From Closterium sp. Naga37s-1 (lineage: Eukaryota > Streptophyta > Zygnematophyceae > Desmidiales > Closteriaceae), in NCBI GenBank assembly GCA_947471745.1, contig CANJKZ010000768.1, positions 1,937,501 through 2,001,500 of the forward strand: DNA of 64,000 nucleotides. Reading direction: 5' to 3'. The notes beneath the pieces are model-generated. The model ran no database searches. It saw only the letters and a program-made list of their open reading frames with translations, and was not told the DNA's origin. Position 1 is the first letter of the stretch, and each line of letters opens with the position of its first letter. Shown in pieces: positions 11,922 through 23,759 of the stretch. Position numbers and translations under genes: made by a program.

Positions 11922-13208
11922 TGTTGAACGTTACATGGGAACTAGAAGCTCTTAGCACACCTTTAAATCACACTAGGTAGTCCCCACGGGGTCACCTCCA
12001 AGGGTCCTTGGGTGCCTGGTAAAGCCAGTTCCTATCCAAGGGTCCGTGTTTGTAGAGGAACTTTTCAAGCGTGAAAGGAATCGTGTGCACTAGAGCACTC
12101 CCAAGCACATATGGGAAGCGTTAACGATCGATTGGCTCGTATGCAGAAATTTCTCCTCTCGTCAATACGTCGATAGAGAATATTACCACTCGTCAAAGTT
12201 TTTTTATTACAATCAAACGCAAGCACACATTTATAGAAAGCACTAAGCACGAACTAAAGCAAACACAAGGCGAACATAAAACAGAACCGTACTATGAGAC
12301 TTCGCCATGTTGTCTTAGAAAACGGTTGTCAAACTTCAGCTGCATTTGGCTTGATCCGCTTCATTAGAATAACTGAATTCGAGTTGTACTTGATCCAAAC
12401 GCCCCTGCTGACTCCCCTCGCGAGCACTCATGAATTCCCGTTAATATTCATGAAGCCTCGTATGGGAAAACAGTTTTCCCGTTGCAAAACGGAAATTACC
12501 GTTTTGTACCTTGTCGAAATGATCACGCAATGCAGCGTGACTTTCCAGCGAAGTAACATGTTCGCCACGTCATAAAGGGGTGATCAAAGTAATTTTTTAT
12601 GAACTGCGACGTCGGAGGCTAGACGTCAACCGACGTCAAGCTCGACGTCGATAAACGTCGAAAGTGGCACTTTGATCACATTGCCGGCGACGAACTTCCA
12701 CTCCGGACAAATGCCGGCCTAAATAGTGGAACAATTGAATTCAGACGAATTCTGGGAATCGCAAGGCTTTTTCGTATTCATATACTGTTCAGTTAATGGC
12801 TGCGAATCAAACACTGCGAAATGTTCAGCTTCGTAAATTTCGATAATACAATTCTTGTTGAACTGTTTTGCTGTCTGTTGTGGTGGGGTGATCACTGTAC
12901 AGATGCGCTCAATACCGTACAAGTGGCAATGCTGGCGTCAGCAATTTTTGAGGCGTACACAAGATGCCCAACCCCTGCACGCGAATTTGCCCAGCCCGCG
13001 ATGGAAACTCTGCACCCGTGTATTAGGGTACCAGCCAGTTGCACCCCATTTACAAGCACCTCGAGCAATACGAACCACAAAAACCGAAGTTTGACAGTAG
13101 AGACCCATGTCAAACGGTCAACAGCGAGTTACAAAATCTTTTAAAAGCCCTATTACCGTCGACGAATAGGCGGTAGGTTGACGTGCAAACCGCATTTTGC
13201 ACTCAACA
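11922..13208 (-). mobile_element. Solo LTR of a G-related copia element
   Basis: 1287 bases, TGTTGA...CAACA, flanked by a perfect 5-bp duplication GATAT (11917-11921 and 13209-13213), with no internal region. Blocks align in order with the LTR of G, for example the TACTCTCGTCAATACGT-like region, AAGCACACATTTATA, CATTAGAAT, CCCCTGCTGACTCCC and the terminal GGTTGACGTGCAAA. This is the expected product of recombination between the two LTRs of one insertion. It is diverged from G, so it belongs to an older subfamily. It interrupts the left terminal repeat of the DNA transposon. Confidence 0.85.
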
Positions 13209-13709
13209 GATATAAGCGCACCTGCGCTTATAATAAAACATGATTTTTCAGGGGGGTGCGCTTATAATTGAGTAAAAAATATAAGCGCATGCGCTTATAA
13301 ATAAAAAATATACAATTTTAAATTACTAGCACGAAAGTGTAGTTCGCGTCATTGCGCACCCAATTGAGTCGATTTGAAACAGGGATGTGGGTGAGAATCT
13401 CTCGCTACTTGGCAGGAAAAAATTCCCTGCCAGCACATACACTCAAAATGAGTCACTAGACGCTCTGACAGCACATGCTGACTGGACGCGCAGCCTGCAG
13501 GGTTTGAATGCGAATGAAATTTGATTTTCAAGTCATCAGCTTGCTAAAGCGGGCTTCGTTACAGTAATTTGACAGTTTTTCAAATTTAGAACTAGCATGC
13601 GCTTCTAATAAATCACGTTATTTAAGGGGGTGCGCTTATAATTGAGGATCGGCCATAAGTGCATTGCTCCAGATAGAAGGGCATGCCCTTTTTAAAGGCC
13701 TGCGCTTAT

Positions 13710-14600
13710 TGTCGAAGGAAATGGCCCCGCCCTCGCTTGAGCGTAGCTGATCTCGCTGTAGACGGGAAGTTCGCGACGGAGCGGTCGACGAAATGGGCTT
13801 CTGCTGTTCGGCGGAAGTTTCGGTCGAGCAGGCTCTGCGCGACAGATTCTGGTCGACGAGCTCTGCGCGATGAGCTTTGGTCGACGATCTCTGCGCGGCG
13901 AGCTTCCGTCGAAGAGCGCTGGTCGAAGAACTCTGGTCGAAGAGTTCTGGTCGAGAAGTTCTGCTCGGCGAATTCTGTTCGACCGAGCAGAGTCGAGCTG
14001 ATCGACCAAAGTTGCAGAGTTGTGCGAAACTCTGCGAAGGCGTGCGAACATTCGCCCAGGAGATTTTGGCGAAGTTCTACCTGCAGAACGGCATCACGTG
14101 GTCGACGGTGCGCACCTGGCGAAACCGACGACACGTTTTCTACCTGGCACCTGCGCAATGTGCCTGACGGTGAAACCGCCAACCTGCACCTACTTGGTAG
14201 GTGCGCACATCTGCGCAGATAGACAACCTGCGACTGCAGATAGGTACCTGCGATTGTAGATAGTCACCTGCGACTGCAGTGCTGGCAGACCGCGTGCAGT
14301 GCAACACTGGCAGACTACTCTGCTGCAGCGTTGGCAAGCCGCTCTTCTGTTGCGCTGGCAGAGTTCGCCCTTGCTAGGTGTTCCATGCCTTTCTAGTCCT
14401 TTTGTTCTGCATGCCTCAATTGTACTCTATTCTTTCCTATCAACTTTGTTATTGCAAGTTGTTCTTTCCTTAGTGGAATTCTTGCCAAACTTCTTTGTGA
14501 ACATAGCAAGCAGTAAGAACGCTAGCAAAGCGCTACGATCACTTGCACAACCCCGTGCCCTCCTCCGTAGTCCACTCCTGTTGTGTAGTGACTCTCCGCA
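13710..14600 (+). repeat. 5' LTR of element C
   Basis: 891 bases, pairs with 20067-20957. Between about 13780 and 14010 it carries a series of TGGTCGA-containing units spaced about 15-27 bases apart, and its second half has repeated CACCTGCGACTGCAG-like words. Confidence 0.95.
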
Positions 14601-14700
14601 TGGTGCGGTGAGCGTGGAACGGCCCCGTGTTAGAACCTTCAGATTAGCCGACTTCTGCGTCCATTACCTAATTTGTAGGCCGGCAGCCGTCTAGACCGCC

Positions 14701-17700
14701 ATGGATGACCAGGAGGTCGCAGCAGGAGTAGAAGATACTCTGCAGGCGCGGTTGGATGATGTTCGGGCACTCCACGTGGCTGGCGGGTACGGCGAGGCGG
14801 ACTTGGAGATTATGCTCCTTGGAACTCGTGCGCAGTGGGCGCGTGAGCATCCCCATCCCCATGCAGAAGCGGAATGTGCGTCCGCCTCTCCCCGACCCAT
14901 GCACAACGAAGGTGACGGCGGCAACGTTGTTGGCGGTGGAAGCACGAGGGTTCGCGGAGTGATTTGGCCCGCCGAAGTCAGCATTGGCGGAGTGCAGGCG
15001 CAAGTGCTGCGATCGTCTGCGACTGGAGGCAGCTCGAACGGCAACATCAATGGTCGACGTCAATCTCCTCTGCGGAGTGGAGTCAGGCCGACTTCGGCGG
15101 CTCATGCGTCGGCTGGTCGAGACGGAGGCATCGCGCCGGCGTATGGTTACTTCAAATTTTCGCCGGACAAGATCGCTGTGCCGAGGCCGCTCGAAGGACG
15201 CCACGACTTAATCACGTGGATCGAATCTATTGAACCGCAGCTGGAGATCGCCGGATTGAAGAAGTTCGTCGACGGCAATGTTGCGACGCCGGACGCAGAC
15301 GACTCTGAACTCTGGGCGGAATTTTGCGCTGCTCATCTGCTGACATTCATGGTCATTTCGAGGTGTTGTTCGCCTCTGGTGCAGGTTGCATTGACGTCGT
15401 GCAGACAACAGGTGGATGCTGGCTACCAAGAGTGGCAGTACATCATGCGCACCTACAAAGCGACTGACGACCTCTACATCAGTCAACTGGAGAAGAAGTT
15501 GACCAACATTCGGATGGGGGAGCAGGAATCGGCGACCGAGTACTGCAATCGAGCGCGTCGAGTTCTGGCCGATCTGCGGATGGCCGGCGTCGACTACTCG
15601 GTGGCGTCGTATGTCACTCATGTCATCAGTGGCCTCCCCTCGAGCTACAATCTGATGCGCCGGATGCTGACAATTCCCGGCACGCGCGAGACTCTGAACG
15701 AGGACTCTCTTTCAAGCCACATCATCCAGGACTAGTTCATGCAGGAGTCTGAGCGATCTTCCGAGCTCCTTCCGCAGGCCAACTACGTTGCTCCGACGAA
15801 GCAGGGACGCCAGACGGGGCAGCGTGGAAAGTCGGGGGGGAGGTGGAGGCAGTGGCGGGAAGTCATCGAACGCGAATTCGGCGGAGGGCGGCGACCGCGG
15901 AAAGTCGGCGAAAGGTGGAGATCGCGGCAGCAGTGGCTCGCGTCGAGAAGGCCGCCGTTGCTACATCTGCGATGCTCCCGACCACCTCTCGTACGACTGC
16001 CCCGACAGAGACGAGTCTGACGACGACCGGGACGCCAACCGCAGAAAGGGAGAAGGTGGACGCCGTCGTCGGGACAACCAGCCGCGCAAGGAAAAGCAGT
16101 CGTCGAAGACGTCTTCGACGACTGATGCTGACTCCTCTGGCGGCAACACTCGTGGCGAGGAGGCTTCGTGCTCGATGGTCGGCGTGGTGGAGCCGACGAT
16201 CTCGTTGGCGCTGGAGGCTGGCGAATATTTCAAGGCCGTCGTTGCCGCTGTGCAAGCGAACCCAATGGTGGTGCTGCTCGATAGCGGCTATTCTCACCAT
16301 CTGATGGGGACGAAGGAGGCGTTCGTCGAGATGAAGCCTCGCGGCGATGTCAAGCATGTGCGCGGCTTCAACGGGGTGCTGCAGAACGTCGAAGGCCGTG
16401 GCACCGTCGCTCTACAAGGGGAGACGGGGAAGCAGATTCTCGTTCCCGATGTGCTCTACGTTCCAGGCGTCCAGGCGAACCTGCTGTCTTCCGGCCAGCT
16501 CAAGGAGCACGGCGTAAAGTTCTAGGACGACGGCGCGGAGATGCTGCTGGTGTCTTCGGCTGGCGATGTCCTTGGTCGCGCACACTACTCTGGCAGAGTG
16601 CTCGGCACGGACCTGCGCCCCTGCTCGACGAAGTCGGCGGCGACTTCGGCGGAGGTTGTGGCTCTACGGACGATCATGTCGGCGACGAAGTCTACCCCGG
16701 GCCAGCTGCACGCTCGCCTTGCGCACGTCGGCATCGACACGATCAAGAGCTCGGCGAAGCATGAGGTCGCCACCGGTCTGGACATCAAGAAGTCGATCGC
16801 AAATGATCTGCCATGTACCTCCTGCGTCGGCGGCAAGCTCGCACGGCACACCTTTCCCGACCAAGGATCGGACGCAGAGAACGCGCTCGACGTGGTGCAC
16901 ATCGACCTCTGCGGACCGTTACGCGTGGCCGCCGCTGATGGCAGCCTCTACTTCCTACTGCTGAAGGATAGGAAGACGCGCTACGTGTGGGTTCGGCCGA
17001 TCGCGAAGAAGAGCGACGTGCTGGTCGTCTTCGACAAGTGGCTGAAGGAAGTGGAGCGGCAGACGTCGAAGACGGTGAAGAAGCTGCGTTCTGACCATGG
17101 CGGGAAGTTTCTCGGTCGCGCCTTCACCGCTCTCGTCGAGGACAAGGGAATCCTCCACAATCTGACGTGCCCCTACACTCCGCAGCAGAATGGAATGGCC
17201 GAGCGGGAGATGCGTACGGTGGTCGAGGCCGTGCGTACAATGCTTCTGCATATGGGCGTGAAGCATCATTGGTGGCACCTCGCTCTGCGACAGGCCGTCT
17301 GGGTGCGCAACTGCCTCGAGCGGGCTTCTCTGCCGACGGGGACAACGCCCCACGAGCTGCTTTTCGGATCGAAGCCGGATCTGACGCTGGCGCGTGTGTG
17401 GGGCTGCATGGTGCATTTCATGGTCCCCGAGCAGCAGCGCGGCGGGAAGATGGCGCCGAAGGCTCGTTGGGGTCTTCACCTCGGAGTGTCGCTCGAGAGC
17501 AAGGGTTGGGAGGTGCTCGATCTGACTGCCAACAAAGTCGTCACAACGGTCGAAGCGATCTTCTACGAAAATCTGTCGATGGAGCAGTGGAAGGCGGAGT
17601 ACGGGCCGGCGTCGACGAGGACGCCTTCTGCCCCGCTGCCAGATCCCTCCTCGACGATGCCTCCCTTGCTCGCCGAAGTTGACGAGCCTGACGACGTGGA

Positions 17701-19918
17701 CGTCGAAGAAGGCCCCCTCCCCGCTGTTTCCCCGTCGGCGACTCCGTCGCCCTCCCCTCCCCTGCCCGTCGTGGACACCCTTGTGCAGGGACCCTCGTCG
17801 GCCGCCGGCGATGAGGGGAGACTCGGTGCGTCGCCTGCTGCGCCGACCGGTTGCATCGCCGGTGGCCGACGTGACGCAGAGACGGTCGTAGACGGGCAGC
17901 GGCAGACGACAGGGGAGCAGAGGACACGGAAGCTGTCTGCGGCGAAGCCGACTGCAGAGGCGCCAGCGGCAGAGGAGCCGATCGTGGGGGAGCAGTTGGT
18001 AGAGGAGCTGCCGACAGGGGAGCAGTTTGACGACGACTCGTCGAGCGACGACGTGGTGGAAGTCGTCGGTGCGGCCGGCGGCGGTGAAGGGGAGTTGTCG
18101 ACAGGGGAGCAGTCCGACGACAGCGACGTGGTAGAGGTCCCGGTCGAAGAGGCGAAACCACGACGGTCTGCCCGCTCCAACATCGGTAAGCCGCCGGAGA
18201 AGCTGAGCTACCACGCTTGCCTGCCGCCGACCTCCTACAGCACTCTGCTCGACGACGCGCAGGACGACGTCGTTCTGCCCGAGCTCGACCCCGACATGCA
18301 CGCCGATCCAGACCATCGCTGGGACTTCACCAACATGACGGTGAAGGAGGCGTTGGCGAGCTGGAAGGGCGAGGCGGTGAAAGCGGCAATGGACGAGGAA
18401 ATCAAGAGCCTCATTTCCAACGGGATGTGGGAGCTGGTCGAGCGTCCGCGCGGAGTCGACATCATGAAGAACCGCTGGGTGCTCACGACGAAGTACCACG
18501 TCAACGATACGGTCGCCCGCGAGAAAGCGCGTCTGGTGGTGAAAGGCTTCACGCAGATCTACGGCGCAAACTACAAAGAGACGTACGCGCCGGTGGGGAG
18601 CTACGTAACTCTACGAATCTTTCTCAGTGTTGTAGCAGTTCTCGATCTGCACCTGATGCAGCTGGACATGAAAAACGCGTTTCTGCAGAGCAAGCTGGAT
18701 CGCGTCCTCTACATGTATCAGCCCGACTACTACAACGACGGAACCGGTCGCGTCTGCAAGCTGCTGAATAGCTTGTACGGGCTGAAGCAGAGTCCGCTGC
18801 TGTGGTACTCGGTGCTCGACGCGGTGCTGACGGGCGCTGGCTGGCAGAAGAGTCAGGTCGACGAGGCACTCTACTTCAAGGTCGGCGACGACGGAGTGGC
18901 GTGCTGGGTGCTCGTCTACGTCGACGACCTGCTCGCCGCAAGCAGCAGCACTGCGATGCTGAAGGAGCTGCTGGAGGCCGCCTTCGAGCTGCGTGAAATC
19001 AGCCCGGTCAGGAGGTATCTCGGGCTGGAAATCGTGCGCGACCGTCCTGCGAGGAAGCTGTGGCTGCACCAGCAGTCGTACGTCGACAAGCTACGTCGGC
19101 GTTTCATCGACGAGGAGCAGACCGGGCGAGTGCCGAAGACGCCGGTCTCGGTCGACGCCTACGTAGAGCTGATGTTCGACGACGAGGAGTTTCAGTCGCG
19201 CGAGGAAGCTGAGTATCGGCAGAAGGTCGGCTCGCTGCAATTCGCGGCCACCACGACGAGGCCCGACATTGCCTTCGCTTGCAGCAAGCTCGGATCAGGC
19301 CTGACGGTGCGGAGCGACAACCACTGGCGTGAGGTCGATCGCTGTCTGCACTACCTCGCTGAAACACGTGACGCCGCTCTGGAGTTCGGCGGCGGACCAG
19401 AGTCGCTGGTTTTGGTCGGCTATGCAGACGCCGACGACGCTGGCGACAAGCAGAATCGTACGAGCACTGGCGGCTACATTTTTGTCTTCGGAGGAGCCGC
19501 AGCTTCGTGGTCGAGCCAGCGCATCAAGTGCGCAACGCTTTCGTCGACCGAATCAGAGTACGTCGCGGCCACCGAAGCCGGCAAGGAGGCTCGCCGTCTG
19601 CGCTTCCTCCTTGCAGAATTCCGCCTGCTCGACCCAAGGAAGCCGACTGTTCTGCACGTGGACAACCAGTCGGCAATCAAAGTCGCAGAGGGCTTGGGGC
19701 TCAAGGGCAACCTCAAGCACATGGAGCGACGCTACGCATGGCTGCAGCAGATGGTCAAGCGCGGGAAGATTGCTCTGCAGTACATCCCGACCTCCGAGCA
19801 GCCGGCAGATTTTCTGACGAAGGCGCTGCATTTTCCGGCTTTCAACCGATGCTCTGTCGCAATCAGCCAAGTGCGTCTGGCCGACGTCGGCGACGGGGAT
19901 GACGAGGTGCAGCAGTAG
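14701..19918 (+). pseudogene. Copia gag-pol of element C
   Basis: Begins at the ATG at 14701 (MDDQEVAAGVED). Parts in order: Gag about 14700-15730; a basic Gly/Ser-rich segment; a CCHC knuckle CYICDAPDHLSYDC near 15958-16000; an aspartic protease with LLDSGYSHHLMG near 16280; GAG-pre-integrase about 16690-16860; an integrase core about 16890-17400; an acidic Pro/Glu/Thr hinge about 17600-18170 containing repeated TGEQ-like pieces; reverse transcriptase about 18330-19040 with LVYVDDLLAASS; and RNase H about 19420-19800. The pol part is well kept. About two or three breaks overall; treated as a fossil. Confidence 0.92.
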
Positions 19919-20066
19919 GTGCCGTGCCCGTCTGCACGGCTGGTGCGATGACTTGCGTGCTATGTGTTGGGTGCACGCAGATGGACTTTTCTCCTTGTAT
20001 TCTATCCCTCTGGGTTCTGGGTGGACCTTGTGTGTGGGGTGCCCAAGCGTGAGCGCGGCAGGGGAG

Positions 20067-20957
20067 TGTCGAGGGAAATGGCCCTGCCCTCGCTTGAGCG
20101 TAGCTGATCTCGCTGTAGACGGGAAGTTCGCGACGGAGCGGTCGACGAAATGGGCTTCTGCAGTTTGGCGGAAGTTTCGGTCGAGCAGGCTCTGCGCGAC
20201 AGATTCTGGTCGACGAGCTCTGCGCGATGAGCTCTGGTCGACGATCTCTGCGCGGCGAGCTTCCGTCGAAGAGCGCTGGTCGAAGAACTCTGGTCGAAGA
20301 GTTCTGGTCGAGAAGTTCTGCTCGGCGAATTCTGTTCGACCGAGCAGAGTCGAGCTGATCGACCAAAGTTGCAGAGTTGTGCGAAACTCTGCGAAGGCGT
20401 GCGAACATTCGCCCAGGAGATTTTGGCGAAGTTCTACCTGCAGAACGGCATCACGTGGTCGACGGTGCGCACCTGGCGAAACCGACGACACGTTTTCTAC
20501 CTGGCACCTGCGCAATGTGCCTGACGGTGAAACCGCCAACCTGCACCTACTTGGTAGGTGCGCACATCTGCGCAGATAGACAACCTGCGACTGCAGATAG
20601 GTACCTGCGATTGTAGATAGTCACCTGCGACTGCAGTGCTGGCAGACCGCGTGCAGTGCAACACTGGCAGACTACTCTGCTGCAGCGTTGGCAAGCCGCT
20701 CTTCTGTTGCGCTGGCAGAGTTCGCCCTTGCTAGGTGTTCCATGCCTTTCTAGTCCTTTTGTTCTGCATGCCTCAATTGTACTCTATTCTTTCCTATCAA
20801 CTTTGTTATTGCAAGTTGTTCTTTCCTTAGTGGAATTCTTGCCAAACTTCTTTATGAACATAGCAAGCTGTAAGAACGCTAGCAAAGCGCTACGATCACT
20901 TGCACAACCCCGTGCCCTCCTCCGTAGTCCACTCCCGTTGTGTAGTGACTCTCCGCA
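20067..20957 (+). repeat. 3' LTR of element C
   Basis: 891 bases, about 99% identical to the 5' copy. Followed by the CTTAT target duplication and the rest of the DNA transposon terminal repeat. Confidence 0.95.
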
Positions 20958-20980
20958 CTTATATCCAGGGTGATACGGTA

Positions 20981-22395
20981 TGATCACCCAAATCATAAAG
21001 CCATCAGACATTCAGCATGCAAGTGATCATGCGATGGCACAATCAAGAGACGTACAGTCTTCATTCCATCATGCCAATGTGGTCAGGCTCCAGGATGTTC
21101 AGCATTAAGAGACATTCTGAATGTGAGTCATTATGTCATGAGGTGTTCATCATGCAACCTATCATGCCTTGAGTCGTCATCATGCTGTGGAAAAACTCCA
21201 GAATGCGAATCATCAGGTCATGATACATTTAGCGTAGAAAACAACATCCTAAGTGGAATTCCTTGTGCACATCATGCCATGGAACACCTAGCATGCATTA
21301 TGAGGCTGGAAGCTCTCTGCAACTCATCACTCTTTTGAGGCCTTCATCATGCAAAATATCATGCGTTGAGATCTCATCATGATTAGAAACATCCAGAATT
21401 CTACTTATCGCGTGATGACACATTTAGCATCCAAACCATAATCCTATGTGGCATTCAGAATACACATCATGTCATAGGGCTCTCAGCATAATCATCATGG
21501 CTTGAGTCAAACAGCATGAAAATAATATAGTCATGACACATACAAGGTGAAATTTATCATGCCATGAAAAATAACATCAAGCATTTGTCATGCGTTGAGA
21601 TATTCAGCATGCCTACTATTTTCCTATGCGAGCAATCAGAGGTTGATTCATATATTATGCCATTAGACCATAAATTGAGGCATCCAGCATGCAAGACCTC
21701 ATGCATCCTGACATTCTTTAAGCATATCATCATGCTTCGATATATTCAGTACGCCAACCCAAGAGACATGCAGCGTGTAAATGAGCATATTATGATGCAC
21801 TGAGAATGCAAATCATTAAGCCGTATAACATTTAGCCTTCGTTCTGTCATGCCATAAGACATTAAAGCACGCAACTGATCATACTGTGGAATATTCAGCA
21901 TATGGATATTCAGGGAAATTCACTATGCCGTGAGGAATGCATGATGCAATACGCCATGCTACGACACATTTACCAGGCAATATGGGAGCATGCAATCCAT
22001 CATGCTTTGATACATTCAGCCTGCAATTCATCATGATGTGTGACGTCCAGCATGCAACCCAATGTATCTTGTCGGGAGACATTATAGATGAGGATCATCA
22101 TGTCATGGCGCATTCATCACGCATTACGGTATGTCGTGCATTGAGACATTTAGCGATAGGAGATTCAGATTGCAAATGATCATGCTCGAGATTCAGAATG
22201 ATAGTCCTCATGTCATGTTACATTCAACGTACAAGTCCCAAATTCTATGTGGCATTCACCATGCAGATTATCATGTAATCAGATGTTCAGCACGCAAATG
22301 ATCATCTTGTGAATTAGTCAGGATGCAATTTATCAAGTCGCGAGGAACTCATCATACAATACATCAAGCCTTGAGGCAGCTGGCATGCAAGGTCG
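20981..22395. repeat. Degenerate ~30-bp CATG satellite, part 3
   Basis: About 1.4 kb of degenerate tandem DNA with an approximate unit of 30-31 bases: GACATTCAGCATGCAA joined to TCATCATGCCATGA. CATGC or GCATG words recur at nearly every half unit. Individual copies are strongly diverged, so this is an old array. Short open frames inside it are chance. Confidence 0.7.
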
Positions 22396-23558
22396 TTTGG
22401 GTCAACTCCGGCCTGCTCCACATTGCAAGTTACCAAGGTCGTGTGCCATGATTTTGACTCTGGTAGCGGCACTGCAAGAGGCCAGTTGCGGCGAAACAGA
22501 GTGGTAAGGTTTCCCCGACGGCAGCCACCTTGCACACCTGCCAGCCACAGAGAGATGGTGATGGCTGAGCAGGGAGACTCATGCGGTGAGACTGAGATTG
22601 CCAGTGATGGCGATGGTGGTGCTGGTGGTAGGGCAGGCAGGGCTGATGAGATGAGGAAGAGGAGATTGAAATTTAACCAGGTGGCAGCAACATAATCATG
22701 ACTGCGGAGCAGCTTCTACTCAACAAGGAAGGAAACAACCTTCAACCGCATGCATCGGAAACATGAAGCAGTGCTCGGACTGGCCAGATTCGTTCTCAGC
22801 ACGGATGGAGCATGGGTGATGACTCGCTGCTGATGGCTCATGGGTGATGGCTCACTGCTGATGGCTCATGGGTGATGGCTCACTGCTGATGGCTCATGGG
22901 TAATGGCTCACTGCTGATGGCTCATGGGTGATGGCTCACTGCTGATGGCTCATGGGTGATGGCTCACTGCTGATGGCTCATGGGAGGGGCCAGTAGAAGA
23001 GACCGGTGGGACAGCCGAGGAGGGGCCAGAGGGAAATGCGAGAGAGGTGGGTGAAGGAGGGAGGCTGTGGGTGATGGGAAGGGGTTGGATTGAAAGACGG
23101 ATGTTCTAGAGTGACAGACAGCTTTATTTCACCCCACATTGCCCCCTTGGATAACACTGCCGCAGGACATTCAGCCCAAGCGCGCAGCATGCACGGAGTT
23201 TCAGGCACCTTGGAGTACACTGCCGCAGATCATTCATTCTGCTGCCCCTTTGAGATCCACCTCATCCAGCTACTCACACCAAAAACAACCCTCTCGCACA
23301 GGAAGGAGTTTCGTGCCGCAGGTCACTCGTTCAGCCGGGTTTTGTTTGGCCCCCAGCGGATCAACCAGCTCCAGCCACTCACACCAAAATCCAACCTCTT
23401 GCACAGGTGAAGGGGGTCACGACTGGAAACCCTTCATGCATCAAATCTGACAGCCGTGAAAGGCTTCCCTTTGAAACACTCTTAGCAAGCAATTCATCTA
23501 GGGAAGCCACAGTCAGGCTCCCTAGGATGAACTGCCACAGGCAACTCAGTTTCTCACG
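22396..23558. other. Non-coding stretch with short repeats, left of element D
   Basis: No recognised gene. A 90-codon frame at 22423-22695 resembles no family I know and overlaps GATGG/GGTGG-rich simple sequence. The block 23160-23405 contains two diverged copies of a segment with CCAGCTACTCACACC and CTCTCGCACAGG-like words. A clean 28-bp minisatellite at 22811-22986 is listed separately. Confidence 0.45.
22811..22986. repeat. 28-bp minisatellite, about 6 copies
   Basis: Unit CATGGGTGATGGCTCACTGC plus TGATGGCT, repeated about six times head to tail with only one or two substitutions per copy. The copies are adjacent, with no spacers, so it is not a CRISPR array. Confidence 0.85.
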
Positions 23559-23588
23559 GATCAACCTCACTCGGCCTCTCACAGATCA
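23559..23588. repeat. 26-bp minisatellite, left stub
   Basis: About one unit (ATCAACCTCACTCGGCCTCT and onward) of the array that continues after element D at 31054. The last five bases, GATCA (23584-23588), are the left target duplication of D. Confidence 0.75.
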
Positions 23589-23712
23589 TGTCAGCTTTAT
23601 ATGACATAGCTACTGTAGGCTATAGTGGGGTAGCACATATGGGGTACAGTTTTCTAGGGTTTGCTTTTGTACCCAACTTTCCTTTAGTCAATTCATTCCT
23701 CGTTTCTTCTCA
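23589..23712 (+). repeat. 5' LTR of element D
   Basis: 124 bases, very short for copia. It contains CTACTGTAGGCTATAGTGGGGTA. I see no difference from the 3' copy at 30930-31053. Confidence 0.95.
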
Positions 23713-23759
23713 TGGTATCGAGCAGGTTCCCTAGTGGGAACACTTCCTAGGGCCCACCA

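Larger units (their letters stand above)
13710..20957 (+). mobile_element. Copia LTR retrotransposon C, complete ends, broken coding region
   Basis: 7248-bp Ty1/copia element with 891-bp LTRs (TGTCGA...CCGCA) and a perfect target duplication CTTAT (13705-13709 and 20958-20962). The LTRs differ at about nine positions (near 99%), so it is young. The bases following the 5' LTR (TGGTGCGGTGAGC, from 14601) do not match the initiator Met primer site of B, G and the TRIM, so another tRNA may be the primer. A purine tract GCGGCAGGGGAG precedes the 3' LTR. The coding region has about two or three breaks. It sits in the right terminal repeat of the DNA transposon and is the same family as A. Confidence 0.95.
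11902..20980. mobile_element. Small TIR DNA transposon (MITE-like), split by two LTR insertions
   Basis: The left end reads TA then CCGTATTACCCCGGATAT (to 11921), and continues after the solo LTR as AAGCGCACC. The right end, read on the minus strand from 20980, is TA then CCGTATCACCCTGGATAT and continues before element C as AAGCGCAGG. The terminal inverted repeat is thus about 25-27 bases with few mismatches, flanked by TA. Removing the solo LTR and element C leaves about 530 bases. The inside (13209-13709) holds several copies of GGGTGCGCTTATAATTGAG and palindromic GCGCTTATA words, with no transposase. A TA target fits Tc1/mariner-type elements, but the superfamily is not certain. Confidence 0.65.

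Noticed and set aside
22423-22695. 90-codon open frame right of the old satellite
   Set aside because: No family resemblance, simple-sequence composition in its second half, and no supporting signals.
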